Source of the DNA: an uncultured Chthonomonas sp.
GTDB lineage: Bacteria; Armatimonadota; Chthonomonadetes; Chthonomonadales; Chthonomonadaceae
DNA: 37,711 nt
Assembly: GCA_903919615.1 (NCBI GenBank)
Contig: CAIXIX010000337.1
Coordinates: 1 to 37,711 of the forward strand
Direction: 5' to 3'
Below, one piece after another: positions 8,143 to 16,049 of this stretch. The notes under the pieces are model-generated. The model was not told the origin of the DNA, made no database searches, and worked only from the letters and a program-made list of their open reading frames with translations. The first letter of the stretch is position 1; each line of letters opens with the position of its first letter. The translations under genes were made by a program, and so were the position numbers.

Positions 8143-8172
8143 TTGACGCTAGATTCGGGGCACAGGTATACT
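8143..8172 (+). promoter_or_regulatory. Sigma70-like promoter of rex
   Basis: TTGACG (8143-8148) and TATACT (8167-8172) are separated by 18 bases, each within one base of the sigma70 consensus. Transcription would start near 8179, leaving a leader of about 45 bases before the chosen rex start. Confidence 0.75.
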
Positions 8173-8224
8173 CCCGCAGTCTGCGGACTCTTTGTTTATG
8201 ATGATAGTCGGCGAGGTTCCAAAC

Positions 8225-8932
8225 GTGACACCATCCAGCAACGGTAAGCCACCCCCGCCTGTTCCTACTTTGGAGCGTCTGGCAACATATCATCGCTTTC
8301 TTGTTGACCTCTCGCATGCGCAGGTCGAAACCATCTCCTCTGCAGAAGTTGAACGCCAGACTGGCATCAACGCAGCTCAGTTCCGAAAAGACCTATCCTA
8401 CTTCGCGCAATTTGGCAAGCCTGGCGTCGGCTACAATGTTGTGGATCTGAGGGACCGAATCGCGCGTATCCTGAAGATCGACCAAGATCAGAAACTTATC
8501 CTGGTTGGCGCCGGCAACCTCGGTTCCGCGCTTGTGGGATATCCAGGTCTCAAGGAGCATCGCTTTAACCTGGTAGCGGTCTTTGATAACAACTATGGCA
8601 AGATCGGCCGGCCACTGTGGAACCTCGAGATCATGGACGTCACACGCGTCAAAGAGGTGAACCAGCAGCATCGAGCACGAATAGCAATTCTCGCGGTTCC
8701 GTCGGTCTCAGCGCAAATGGTTACCGACCTGCTTGTTGCCGCCGGAATTCGGGCGATATTGAACTTTGCTCCAGTTATGCTTCGCGTGCCAGATACCGTC
8801 TTTGTGAGAAATGTCTCATTCTTGCAGGAGCTATCCGTTCTCTCCTATCACCTCTCTGCCGATCCACCATTCGACGGACTTTCTATCCTACGTGAGCTCG
8901 ATGACCACGGTAACATGGCCGAAACCGATTAG
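8225..8932 (+). CDS. rex: Redox-sensing transcriptional repressor Rex
   Basis: Rex binds DNA when the NADH/NAD+ ratio is low and leaves it when NADH rises. The winged-helix half contains TLERLATYHRFL (15-26) and the recognition region RKDLSYFAQFGKPGVGY (54-70). The Rossmann half has ILVGAGNLG (92-100), followed by the usual NADH-binding and dimerising region with FAPV and NVSFLQEL-type motifs. With the GTG start at 8225 it has 235 residues, a little over the usual 210-220. I prefer this GTG because GCGAGG sits eight bases before it; in-frame ATG codons at 8198 and 8201 are alternatives but lack an SD. The operator and promoter just upstream point to autoregulation. The tetrapyrrole genes follow 45 bases later. 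Confidence 0.96.
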   Translation: MTPSSNGKPPPPVPTLERLATYHRFLVDLSHAQVETISSAEVERQTGINAAQFRKDLSYFAQFGKPGVGYNVVDLRDRIARILKIDQDQKLILVGAGNLGSALVGYPGLKEHRFNLVAVFDNNYGKIGRPLWNLEIMDVTRVKEVNQQHRARIAILAVPSVSAQMVTDLLVAAGIRAILNFAPVMLRVPDTVFVRNVSFLQELSVLSYHLSADPPFDGLSILRELDDHGNMAETD

Positions 8933-8977
8933 CAGGTGTATACTTTTAGCATCGTAACGATCTGAGAGCGATTTTAG

Positions 8978-9622
8978 ATGCCTAAACTGTACCCTGTGCA
9001 CCTTATCCTCACCGGGCGGCTATGCCTCGTCGTTGGTGGTGGCATCATTGGTGCACGCAAGGCACTCGGACTTTTAGCGGCCGGCGCAAGGGTTCGTGTG
9101 GTATCGCTCGATTTTTGCGATGGCCTCCGGTCCTGTTCACACGAACTTGAACTGATTGAAGCAGCCTACTGCAGTGAGCACATGGACGACGTCTTTCTCG
9201 CAGTAGCCGCAACCGACAGTCGACAAGTGAATGCTGCTGTTGTCAGTGACGCCCGAGACCGAAGAATTCCGGTTAACTGCGCCGACAACCAGCAGGATGG
9301 AGATTTCATCGTACCGGCAAGCATCCGCCGAGGCGATCTCTGCATATCTGTTTCCACAGGCAGTGCAAGCCCAGGACTTTCCATGCGTATAAAGCACGAC
9401 TTAGAGGCGCAGTTTGGTGACGAATTCGCAGATTACGTGAAAATTCTTGGGGAGATTCGTGAATTGCTTAAAGCAGCAAGAAAGACTGAGCAATCCCCAG
9501 TAGATAGCGCGATGGCAGCGTTGCTAGATTCTCAGGAATCCCTTTTGTCGCTGCTGCGGTCGGACGGATACTTAGCGGCGAGACATGCGGCGCTGCAGCT
9601 CATAGAGCGCTTACCGGAGTAG
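8978..9622 (+). CDS. Precorrin-2 dehydrogenase / sirohydrochlorin ferrochelatase (SirC/CysG N-domain type)
   Basis: The 214-residue enzyme matches the N-terminal NAD-dependent module of CysG and the Met8/SirC family, which oxidises precorrin-2 to sirohydrochlorin and in some members inserts iron. The NAD-binding motif VVGGGIIGARKA is at 18-29. The VNCADNQQDGDFIVPA segment (99-114) holds the conserved aspartate, Asp103, aligned by motif with the CysG catalytic Asp. No methyltransferase domain is fused, so uroporphyrinogen methylation must be encoded elsewhere. It lies between rex and hemA, and its stop is five bases before the hemA start. A TATACT hexamer at 8939-8944 may give it its own promoter in addition to read-through from rex. 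Confidence 0.92.
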   Translation: MPKLYPVHLILTGRLCLVVGGGIIGARKALGLLAAGARVRVVSLDFCDGLRSCSHELELIEAAYCSEHMDDVFLAVAATDSRQVNAAVVSDARDRRIPVNCADNQQDGDFIVPASIRRGDLCISVSTGSASPGLSMRIKHDLEAQFGDEFADYVKILGEIRELLKAARKTEQSPVDSAMAALLDSQESLLSLLRSDGYLAARHAALQLIERLPE

Positions 9623-9627
9623 GTTAT

Positions 9628-11064
9628 TTGCACCTTGTACTTGTGGGGCTCAGCCATCATCGTGCACCCATAGCGGTGCGCGAGCGTATATCTTGCCCCG
9701 AACACAAATTGAATGATGCGCTCGCGCACCTATCCGGATGCCCCGGAGTTCGCGAAGCAATTATCCTTTCTACCTGCAACAGAATGGAGGTCTACGCCCT
9801 GATCGAAGGCGCTGACCTCGGAACAGCATACGCTGCTATCTGCAGGCATCTCTCCTCGTTTCACAACATTCCAGAGATTCAGTTCGATGCCTTTATATAT
9901 CGAAAAGCAGAACACGATGCTGTAGCTCACCTGTTGCGAGTGGCATCGGGTTTAGATTCGTTGGTTCTGGGTGAGGCGCAGATCATTGGTCAAGTTCGCA
10001 CGGCGCTTCGTTCAGCGCATGCAGCCGGCGTAGTTGGCGGAACACTTTCTCATCTGTTTCAGCAAGCGTTGAACAGTGGCAAGCGCGTACAGCAAGAGAC
10101 CGGCCTGAGCCGGGGAGCGTTCTCGATTGGCCATGCTGCCGTAGATCTCGCGGCTCGCATTTTTGACCTCTCTGAAGCTACCGTAATGATCCTCGGTGCG
10201 GGCAAGATGAGCACTCTGGCAGCAAAACACCTTGTCGCGAGTGGCGTACGGTACATCATGGTAGCCAACAGAACCCACCACAAAGCGGTATCTATGGCAG
10301 CCTCATTGGGCGGCACTGCTGTCGATTACGATGAATTCCCCCAGATGCTTGCCAAAGCAGACATTGTAATTGCGTCAACGGCTGCGCCTCATCCCGTTAT
10401 TCGCCGTGATACGCTAACTCCCGTTTTGAAGAAGCGGCGTGGTCGACCGCTTTTCTTAATCGACATTGCTGTGCCTCGCGATGTGGATGAGGATGTTGCC
10501 GAACTCGACAACGTGTTCCTTTACAACATCGATCATCTTCAGGAGGCCGTGGCGGATCGGGTTCGTGGCCGTGCGACCGAAGCAGTTGAAGCCGAGAAAA
10601 TTGTTGGGGACGAAGCCCTCCAGTTCCTGAACTGGTATCGCGCTCGCGAGGCTGCCCCAATCATAAAACAGCTCCGTGGCCGCCTTGATGATTACGCTCG
10701 AAAACGGCTGGAGATAATGCGTCCGGGTCTTTCATCTCTCACCGAAAAGGAGTGGAGCCACATCGAGCTGCACATCAGTTCCCTGATGGATGAAGTAGCC
10801 CGCGAGCCTATCCTGCGGATGAAGCGTGCCAGCAAGGACGCTGCAGTTCGATTAGATAGCAACGCAGAACAGGTTCGATACGATCTGCTTTCTGCTGCGC
10901 GAGAGATTTTTGGGCTTGGAGTTGAAGACCAGGCTAGTGAGAGTGAGAGCATTGTCGATTCGCTTCCTTTGCCTGCTCCGCAGAATGGAACAGCGCATAT
11001 GAACGCAGTTTCTCACGCCATTCCGCCGATTGTGGACTTACACAAGCTGGAGCATCGATCGTGA
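9628..11064 (+). CDS. hemA: Glutamyl-tRNA reductase
   Basis: This enzyme makes glutamate-1-semialdehyde from Glu-tRNA, the first committed step of C5-pathway tetrapyrrole synthesis. It begins LVLVGLSHHRAP. The catalytic STCNRMEVY is at 48-56 with Cys50 as nucleophile. The GLDSLVLGEAQIIGQV motif is at 108-123, and the NADPH-binding ILGAGKM at 188-194. The start is a TTG at 9628, with GGAG overlapping the stop of the preceding gene. At 478 residues it is longer than usual because of a Ser/Pro-rich tail of about 50 residues after the dimerisation domain. Its TGA overlaps the GTG of the next gene (GTGA), so the two are translationally coupled. Confidence 0.98.
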   Translation: MHLVLVGLSHHRAPIAVRERISCPEHKLNDALAHLSGCPGVREAIILSTCNRMEVYALIEGADLGTAYAAICRHLSSFHNIPEIQFDAFIYRKAEHDAVAHLLRVASGLDSLVLGEAQIIGQVRTALRSAHAAGVVGGTLSHLFQQALNSGKRVQQETGLSRGAFSIGHAAVDLAARIFDLSEATVMILGAGKMSTLAAKHLVASGVRYIMVANRTHHKAVSMAASLGGTAVDYDEFPQMLAKADIVIASTAAPHPVIRRDTLTPVLKKRRGRPLFLIDIAVPRDVDEDVAELDNVFLYNIDHLQEAVADRVRGRATEAVEAEKIVGDEALQFLNWYRAREAAPIIKQLRGRLDDYARKRLEIMRPGLSSLTEKEWSHIELHISSLMDEVAREPILRMKRASKDAAVRLDSNAEQVRYDLLSAAREIFGLGVEDQASESESIVDSLPLPAPQNGTAHMNAVSHAIPPIVDLHKLEHRS

Positions 11065-11921
11065 ACTCCGCAATACTAACCGGGATAGCCTTTGCACTCT
11101 ATCTTTCCGCTGCCGTTTGTTATGGCGCCAGCCTATTTCTAGATGCGCCTGCGGCTCCGCAATCGATAGGTACTGGAACAAGCAGCAATCGACCGTTACT
11201 TTACGCTGTCCGATTTCTCGCAGCCGGGATTTTGTCTCAATTTCTCGCTGTTGGCGCAAATTGCGCTCACACCCATCATTCACCATTCGCAAGCGTTTAT
11301 GGAACACTGATGGTTGCGGCATGGGCAATCGCTATTGTGTATCTGGCCTGGGATCGTCGGGCAAAAATGCCAGCCGTTGGAGCAGTAGCAATGCTGACGG
11401 ACTGCATTATCCTTGGATTTGCAGATTCCCAGGCGCATTCGCGAATTGCCAGGGATCCCGTGCTCAGTCATCCTGTCGTTTCTCTTCACGTGCTTGCGAT
11501 TATCGGCGCTTATGGGTTGATCCTCGTTGCCTCAGGCTGTGCAGTGATGTATTTGATAGAGAACAGAATGCTAAAGAAGCACTCCCGCAATAGCATTCTA
11601 CGAAAGTTTCCACCTTTAACGTCTCTCGACAGCATTGCCTACCAGTGTATCGCTTATGCAACTCCCCTGCTGACGATTGGACTCGGCGTCGCTATTTCGT
11701 TGATATTTGCGGGCGGTGTTAAGGGCTCACCACGTGAGTGGTTTCTCGGAGCCCAATTTATATCGACTGCGATCCTCTTAACTCTCTTCACGCTCTACCT
11801 TGCTGCGCGCCTTGCCGTTGGCTGGCGAGGCGTTCGGCTGCAGTACATTCTGTTGATTGGCATTCTGTGTGCTTTTGCAGCCTTTGCGCTGCCTACGGCT
11901 GCTGCGCACCACTTTAATTGA
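11061..11921 (+). CDS. HemX-like membrane protein of the CcsA / cytochrome c assembly family
   Basis: The 286-residue protein has about eight predicted membrane helices. It contains HTHHSPFASVYGTL (70-83) and SHPVVSLHVLAIIGAYG, which resemble the histidine-bearing helices of the CcsA/HemX family (Cytochrom_C_asm). The tryptophan-rich WWD loop typical of true haem-exporting CcsA proteins is not recognisable; the matching region reads GSPREWFLGAQF. In Bacillus, HemX is encoded next to hemA and lowers the amount of glutamyl-tRNA reductase. Direct overlap with hemA here fits that role better than cytochrome c maturation. No start choice is needed because the GTG lies in the GTGA overlap. Its specific function is inferred from position and fold. 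Confidence 0.8.
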   Translation: MNSAILTGIAFALYLSAAVCYGASLFLDAPAAPQSIGTGTSSNRPLLYAVRFLAAGILSQFLAVGANCAHTHHSPFASVYGTLMVAAWAIAIVYLAWDRRAKMPAVGAVAMLTDCIILGFADSQAHSRIARDPVLSHPVVSLHVLAIIGAYGLILVASGCAVMYLIENRMLKKHSRNSILRKFPPLTSLDSIAYQCIAYATPLLTIGLGVAISLIFAGGVKGSPREWFLGAQFISTAILLTLFTLYLAARLAVGWRGVRLQYILLIGILCAFAAFALPTAAAHHFN

Positions 11922-11934
11922 CAGGTACGCTCCT

Positions 11935-11940
11935 TATAAT
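11935..11940 (+). promoter_or_regulatory. Perfect TATAAT -10 candidate before the TIM-barrel gene
   Basis: TATAAT stands 14 bases after the hemX-like stop. A TTGACA at 11918-11923 overlaps that stop codon, but the 11-base gap to TATAAT is too short for a standard promoter. At normal spacing only a weak CTTTAA is found. The leader to the proposed start would be about 83 bases. Confidence 0.35.
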
Positions 11941-12029
11941 GTAAACTTGACCGATTGTGCGCACGCATTTCACCAGCAATAGGCACAATGCATCATGCGC
12001 TACCACTTTGCGAAGGGACACCCGGACAG

Positions 12030-12911
12030 ATGCAGTTGTCCGCAATTACCGACGAGATCTCACAGGACTTTGAGCATGCGCTTGATGTTTTGCTAGAGTA
12101 CGGAGCTACAGGCGCAGAATTGCGCGGGCTCTGGGGGATCAATATATCGGATCTCGATGCTGATCATGTGTCGAGGGCGAAACAGGCGCTTCGCGAACGG
12201 GGCTTGAAGGTGGCTTGTCTTGCCACTCCGTTTTACAAGTGCGACCTCTTCTCGGCCGACCCTGATTCCGATGCTGGCCCCATGCATCTTGCGCGCGGAC
12301 GGGGGCTGCCTGAGCAGATCGCTCTGCTTAAACGCTGCATCGAGCTTGCACACACGTTCGACACGCGCCTCATCCGCGTGTTTAGTTTCTGGCGTAAGGA
12401 CGCGTATACCCCAGAAATTGAAGCTCGTATTATCGATGCATTTGCCGAACCGGTGCGAATCGCCGAAGCCGAGGGCATTACTCTTGCGCTGGAAAATGAG
12501 CACGCTTGCTTTGTAGGGACGGGTGAGGAGGCTGCGCGCATTGTGGCAGCGGTTAACTCTCCTAACCTGCAAATTGTCTGGGACCCAGGCAACGCGTTCT
12601 TTGCTGGAGAAGAGCCTTTCCCAACCGGTTACGACGCTGTTAAGCCCTGGCTTTGCCACGTGCATATCAAAGATGGGAAAATGGTTGATACTCTGGACCA
12701 GGGATTGCGCGCGGAGTGGTGCGTCGTAGGCGATGGGGAAATCGACTACACAGGGCAATTTGCCGCGCTCAAGGCCGATGGTTACACCGGTTATATCTCG
12801 CTGGAAACTCACTATGTGCCGACGACTGGCACTGGCGAAAATGGCAAAGGCATTCCGGAGGATGGCTCCAGACCTTGCCTTGCGGCGCTGCGTAAGTTTA
12901 TAGACAGCTAG
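12030..12911 (+). CDS. Sugar phosphate isomerase/epimerase-type TIM barrel
   Basis: The 293-residue protein belongs to the AP-endonuclease-2/xylose-isomerase-like TIM-barrel superfamily. Likely metal ligands follow the family order: Glu155 in LALENEHAC, Asp185 in IVWDPGNAF, His210 and His212 in CHVHIKD, and Glu259 in ISLETHY. GDGEIDY (234-240) is also typical of sugar or hydroxypyruvate isomerase-like members. I set the start at the ATG at 12030 (MQLSAITDEIS), where the first barrel strand begins. The open frame extends 25 codons further to 11955, but that part looks non-conserved. The substrate is unknown; two Gfo/Idh/MocA dehydrogenases in the window often work with such enzymes in sugar or inositol breakdown. 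Confidence 0.85.
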   Translation: MQLSAITDEISQDFEHALDVLLEYGATGAELRGLWGINISDLDADHVSRAKQALRERGLKVACLATPFYKCDLFSADPDSDAGPMHLARGRGLPEQIALLKRCIELAHTFDTRLIRVFSFWRKDAYTPEIEARIIDAFAEPVRIAEAEGITLALENEHACFVGTGEEAARIVAAVNSPNLQIVWDPGNAFFAGEEPFPTGYDAVKPWLCHVHIKDGKMVDTLDQGLRAEWCVVGDGEIDYTGQFAALKADGYTGYISLETHYVPTTGTGENGKGIPEDGSRPCLAALRKFIDS

Positions 12912-12995
12912 TTACATTTAGAAATATGCACGGGTTGTGAGCAAAGCATCTCAATTCGCCCGGCTGACAATGGTCTGACAAGGAACTCGACGTAT

Positions 12996-14771
12996 ATGGA
13001 CTTTCTCTCGTTAACCTGGTGGCGTAAGATCTACGCCAAAGGTGGGCGTGTCTTCGCGATCGGTTGCGCACTGGTGTTTGTTATTCCGATCATTCTGACT
13101 GCCGGTTTCAATATCAAGCATGGCCCTTCCGGAGCTGATATACAGCAGGGTGGAACGCTTGCTTCCGTTAACGGGGAACCCATCACATCTCGTGATCTAT
13201 CGTGGGTCCCGTCCGAAAGTCTAGGCGGCACTCCCGGGCGCGGACATGCCGGTATGTACGGCCAAACGATCTTCTCCCTCGTACAGCACAAAGTGATCGA
13301 GCAGATCGCAAAGAAAGAGAACGTGCATCCAACCGATGCTGAAATCGATCGCGCGATCGCGAAAGTACGCGAAAAAGAGGTTGGAGCGAAAGCCACCGAC
13401 ATCGAGTGGGAGAACTATCTTTCTGAGCGACATCACGTTGCTGCCTCTGATTTCCGAGAGTACATGGCATCCCAGGTTACCGTTGAAGCCCTGGTTGAGC
13501 ATTATAAAGCGGCAGAGAATGTAACGGCAGCCGATGCCCAGAAGCTTAACTCCGAAGTGAAGCTAACGACCGTGTTCATTGCTTCCAAAGCGACAGGCAG
13601 CCCCTTCCCACCCTCTCCCAAATCGCTGCCAGAGGCGGAAGCAGAAAAGAAGGCAAACGACCTTCATGCTAAGGCAGTTACCGGCGCTGATCTCGTTGCC
13701 ATCGCAAAAGCGAATTCAGCAGATTTCCAAGCGACATCGAAGACTCCCGGTGTATCGGATTGGCAGAAGGAGTATGTCGACAATCAGTTTGGAGCCTTCA
13801 TGTATGGCAAGGACGTAGATGAAGCGGTTCAGAAGACTGCTGTTGGTCAGATCAGTCCTGTCGTGAAGGCGACCGGATTCCGGACAGGTTTCTTCTTCGC
13901 AAAAGTCGTCGAGCGACGGTTGAATACTCCAAAAGACTTCGATGAAAAGAAAGAGATCGCATCGCTCAAGGAGCAGCGCGCCTACAAAAAGCTTGATGCC
14001 ATTATCAAAGCTGCAGTGAAATCTGCCAAGGTTGTATTCTCGGCCGAACAGATTGATAAGAAGGCATACTACGATTACGCACACTTAATGATGATGCAGC
14101 AGGAGATGGGTGGAATGATGGGCATGAGCCCGTCCAGTGATGCCCCGACTCAGGCTGATATGGACAAGCAGCAGGCGGAGGTCGATGCCGATTTCGAAGC
14201 GCTGCTCAAGAAAACGCCGGAGGACACAACCGCGACCCTGATGGTTGCGGCATCTGTACAGACCAAGATGGCGACTGCTCCTCCGACGCAGCAACCTGTA
14301 CTCCGGGATCGACTCATTTCGCTGTACGAAAGCGCCTTTAAATCGACTGAGGACATCAACTCTCGTTTCACGCTCGCTGGACTGTACGTGGACAAGAAGG
14401 ATTACAAGTCGGCGTTCACCCAGTACTCCAAGATAGCTAAGCTTCTCGATGATGATCCGCCGTATGACTTGAATTCCAGAGAGAAGCAGCGACCAATCAG
14501 GGAAAGAGTTGTAACAGCGCTCAAGGGCTTCTCTCCCACGGATGTTCCTGAAGCTGCGGCGGCTGTGAAGGATCAGGAAACCAAGCTTGCCGACCTCGTC
14601 ACAAAGCTGACGGAAGATAAGGCAAAGCAAATCGAAGAGCGCAAGAAGACGGATGAGCTCCAAAAGCAACTGCAGAAGGCGACATCCGCTCCTGCTGTCC
14701 CCTCGAAGACGCCACCTCCTGCTGGTGGCCCGACACCTGCACCACAAAAGCCCGCAAAAGCGAGCAACTAA
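12996..14771 (+). CDS. Membrane-anchored SurA/PpiD-like peptidyl-prolyl isomerase with TPR
   Basis: The 591-residue protein has one membrane helix (about 17-37) after a short basic N-terminus, so the rest should lie outside the inner membrane. A SurA_N-like helical region spans about 50-175, starting SVNGEPITSRDLS. A parvulin-like domain covers about 187-305 (ADLVAIAKANSADF, VVKATGFRTGFFFAKV). Next come a Met-rich stretch (365-377, seven Met in thirteen residues), about one to two TPR units (435-490), a charged coiled-coil-like helix (525-562) and a Pro/Ala/Lys tail. It likely helps fold exported proteins. TPR plus Met-rich parts are not the usual PpiD layout. An AGGAA SD lies ten bases before the ATG. 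Confidence 0.85.
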   Translation: MDFLSLTWWRKIYAKGGRVFAIGCALVFVIPIILTAGFNIKHGPSGADIQQGGTLASVNGEPITSRDLSWVPSESLGGTPGRGHAGMYGQTIFSLVQHKVIEQIAKKENVHPTDAEIDRAIAKVREKEVGAKATDIEWENYLSERHHVAASDFREYMASQVTVEALVEHYKAAENVTAADAQKLNSEVKLTTVFIASKATGSPFPPSPKSLPEAEAEKKANDLHAKAVTGADLVAIAKANSADFQATSKTPGVSDWQKEYVDNQFGAFMYGKDVDEAVQKTAVGQISPVVKATGFRTGFFFAKVVERRLNTPKDFDEKKEIASLKEQRAYKKLDAIIKAAVKSAKVVFSAEQIDKKAYYDYAHLMMMQQEMGGMMGMSPSSDAPTQADMDKQQAEVDADFEALLKKTPEDTTATLMVAASVQTKMATAPPTQQPVLRDRLISLYESAFKSTEDINSRFTLAGLYVDKKDYKSAFTQYSKIAKLLDDDPPYDLNSREKQRPIRERVVTALKGFSPTDVPEAAAAVKDQETKLADLVTKLTEDKAKQIEERKKTDELQKQLQKATSAPAVPSKTPPPAGGPTPAPQKPAKASN

Positions 14772-14782
14772 GGACCTCGCGT

Positions 14783-14816
14783 GTTCCGGACTGGAAGATA
14801 ATCTCCGGTCCGGGAC
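14783..14816 (+). promoter_or_regulatory. Strong RNA hairpin 11 bases before rsmI, no T tract
   Basis: GTTCCGGACTGGA (14783-14795) pairs with TCCGGTCCGGGAC (14804-14816) over 13 bp, two of them G-U, around an eight-base loop. No T run follows, so it is not a classical terminator. It sits between the foldase stop and the rsmI ATG, and could protect mRNA ends or limit ribosome access. Confidence 0.6.
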
Positions 14817-14827
14817 TACGAGAATGG

Positions 14828-15538
14828 ATGCCAACCTTGCCGCATCCGCCCGTTCACAACCGCAAAGGCACACTCTATGTTGTGTCGCTTCCGATTGGTA
14901 ATCCAGCAGATATAACAGATCGGGCAAGAGACATCCTCTGCACTGCGGAGCTTATACTCTGTGAGGATACACGAATTGCGCGCCCGTTCCTGAAATCAAT
15001 TGGATCTGAGAAGGAGGCGGTGAAGTTACGCTCTCGCAATGACATCGACGTAATCCGAACTGCGGTAGTCGCCCTCGAGAGTGGAACAGACGTTGCTTTA
15101 GTGAGCGATGCAGGAACCCCGCTTGTTTCAGATCCGGGTCTAGCCTTAGTTTGCCGCGCTCTGGACGGCGGGCTTGCGGTTAAAGCTGCGCCCGGAGCAA
15201 GCGCAGTTCTCTGTGCACTTGCCGTGTCAGGTTTCAGCGCGCAGAGGTTCGTGTTTGACGGCTTTCCGCCAAGGTCTCGATCTGACCGTCGGACGTTTTT
15301 CCAGTCACTCAGGTCAGAGCGAAGGACAATCGTTTTATTTGAAACTAAGTCGCACTTACGCTCCACGATCAGAGAGCTCGCGACTCAGCTTGGCGCGGAT
15401 CGTATGGCATCAGTTCTGCGTAATTTGACACTCAGCGATGAGGCTCGGTACGCTGCGAGCCTAGGCGACCTGATCATTGAATTGAATCCGCCACCTGCAG
15501 GTGAGTACGTAATAGTGATCGAAAGTGCACCAGCATAG
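14828..15538 (+). CDS. rsmI: 16S rRNA (cytidine1402-2'-O)-methyltransferase RsmI
   Basis: RsmI uses SAM to methylate the 2'-O of C1402 in the decoding centre of 16S rRNA. Recognised family motifs, in order, are LYVVSLPIGNPADIT (the glycine-rich start of the tetrapyrrole-methylase fold), CEDTR, ALVSDAGTPLVSDPG, APGASA and FVFDGFPP. The protein has 236 residues, about 50 fewer than E. coli RsmI, and ends soon after the catalytic fold; the usual small C-terminal helix-turn-helix extension seems absent. The SD before the ATG at 14828 is weak (GAGAA) and directly follows a strong hairpin. An unexplained stretch of about 500 bases follows before the glycan locus. Confidence 0.95.
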   Translation: MPTLPHPPVHNRKGTLYVVSLPIGNPADITDRARDILCTAELILCEDTRIARPFLKSIGSEKEAVKLRSRNDIDVIRTAVVALESGTDVALVSDAGTPLVSDPGLALVCRALDGGLAVKAAPGASAVLCALAVSGFSAQRFVFDGFPPRSRSDRRTFFQSLRSERRTIVLFETKSHLRSTIRELATQLGADRMASVLRNLTLSDEARYAASLGDLIIELNPPPAGEYVIVIESAPA

Positions 15539-16049
15539 AAGATTCGATTAAGATTTCGTTACGGCAGCAATCTCTGGCACGGAATGTGCAATTCTTTAGT
15601 AGTCTGAAAGCGCAGAGACCCCGAGTGCGTCTCGACTGCTGTATTGAGGGCATCGAACTGAACAGATCGAAACGTAATGCGTCTAATGACTCGCCGGGCA
15701 ATCCAGCGTCGGGTGCCAACCATAGCGATGTCACTTTCACTAGTGCGGAAATGCAACAGCGAGATTCGTTTCTCGAATGCGTATTACCGTCCGCTATCCA
15801 CGAACTTTCAGAGCGTGTGTTCTGTTCCAATGCTGCAATCATCCGCTTTGATATACTGCCCTCTTTGAAGACGCCAAAGCGCTGTGCTAATGTTGCTTCT
15901 GATTCAGGTATCATGCAGCAATTAAACAACAGCAACCTGCGCAATCTTCATTAAGTTGGTTTTCTGGGGATGCCCATGAGAGCCTCCCTGCACGATCTGT
16001 ACCCGTTTGCTCACGCTGGCAAACTGCACACAAAGAAAGCACCAAACCT
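15539..16049. other. Intergenic stretch without a convincing gene
   Basis: About 510 bases separate rsmI from the first glycan gene. Two overlapping frames of 122 and 156 codons run on opposite strands, but neither has an SD, a domain or protein-like composition. A TATACT at 15852-15857 could be a -10 element, although no good -35 accompanies it. I see no terminator. The promoter of the sugar transferase gene is presumably here. Confidence 0.5.

Noticed and set aside
11918-11940. TTGACA and TATAAT read as a full promoter
   Set aside because: Both hexamers are perfect, but the spacer is only 11 bases, too short for sigma70. Only the TATAAT is kept as a weak candidate.
14085-14927. A 280-codon minus-strand frame opposite the foldase and rsmI start
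   Set aside because: It is Leu/Arg-rich low-complexity translation produced by the codon bias of the real gene, and it crosses two genes.
15474-15954. Overlapping frames of 156 codons (-) and 122 codons (+) after rsmI
   Set aside because: Both have random-looking composition, no SD and no domain, and they occupy the same DNA on opposite strands.
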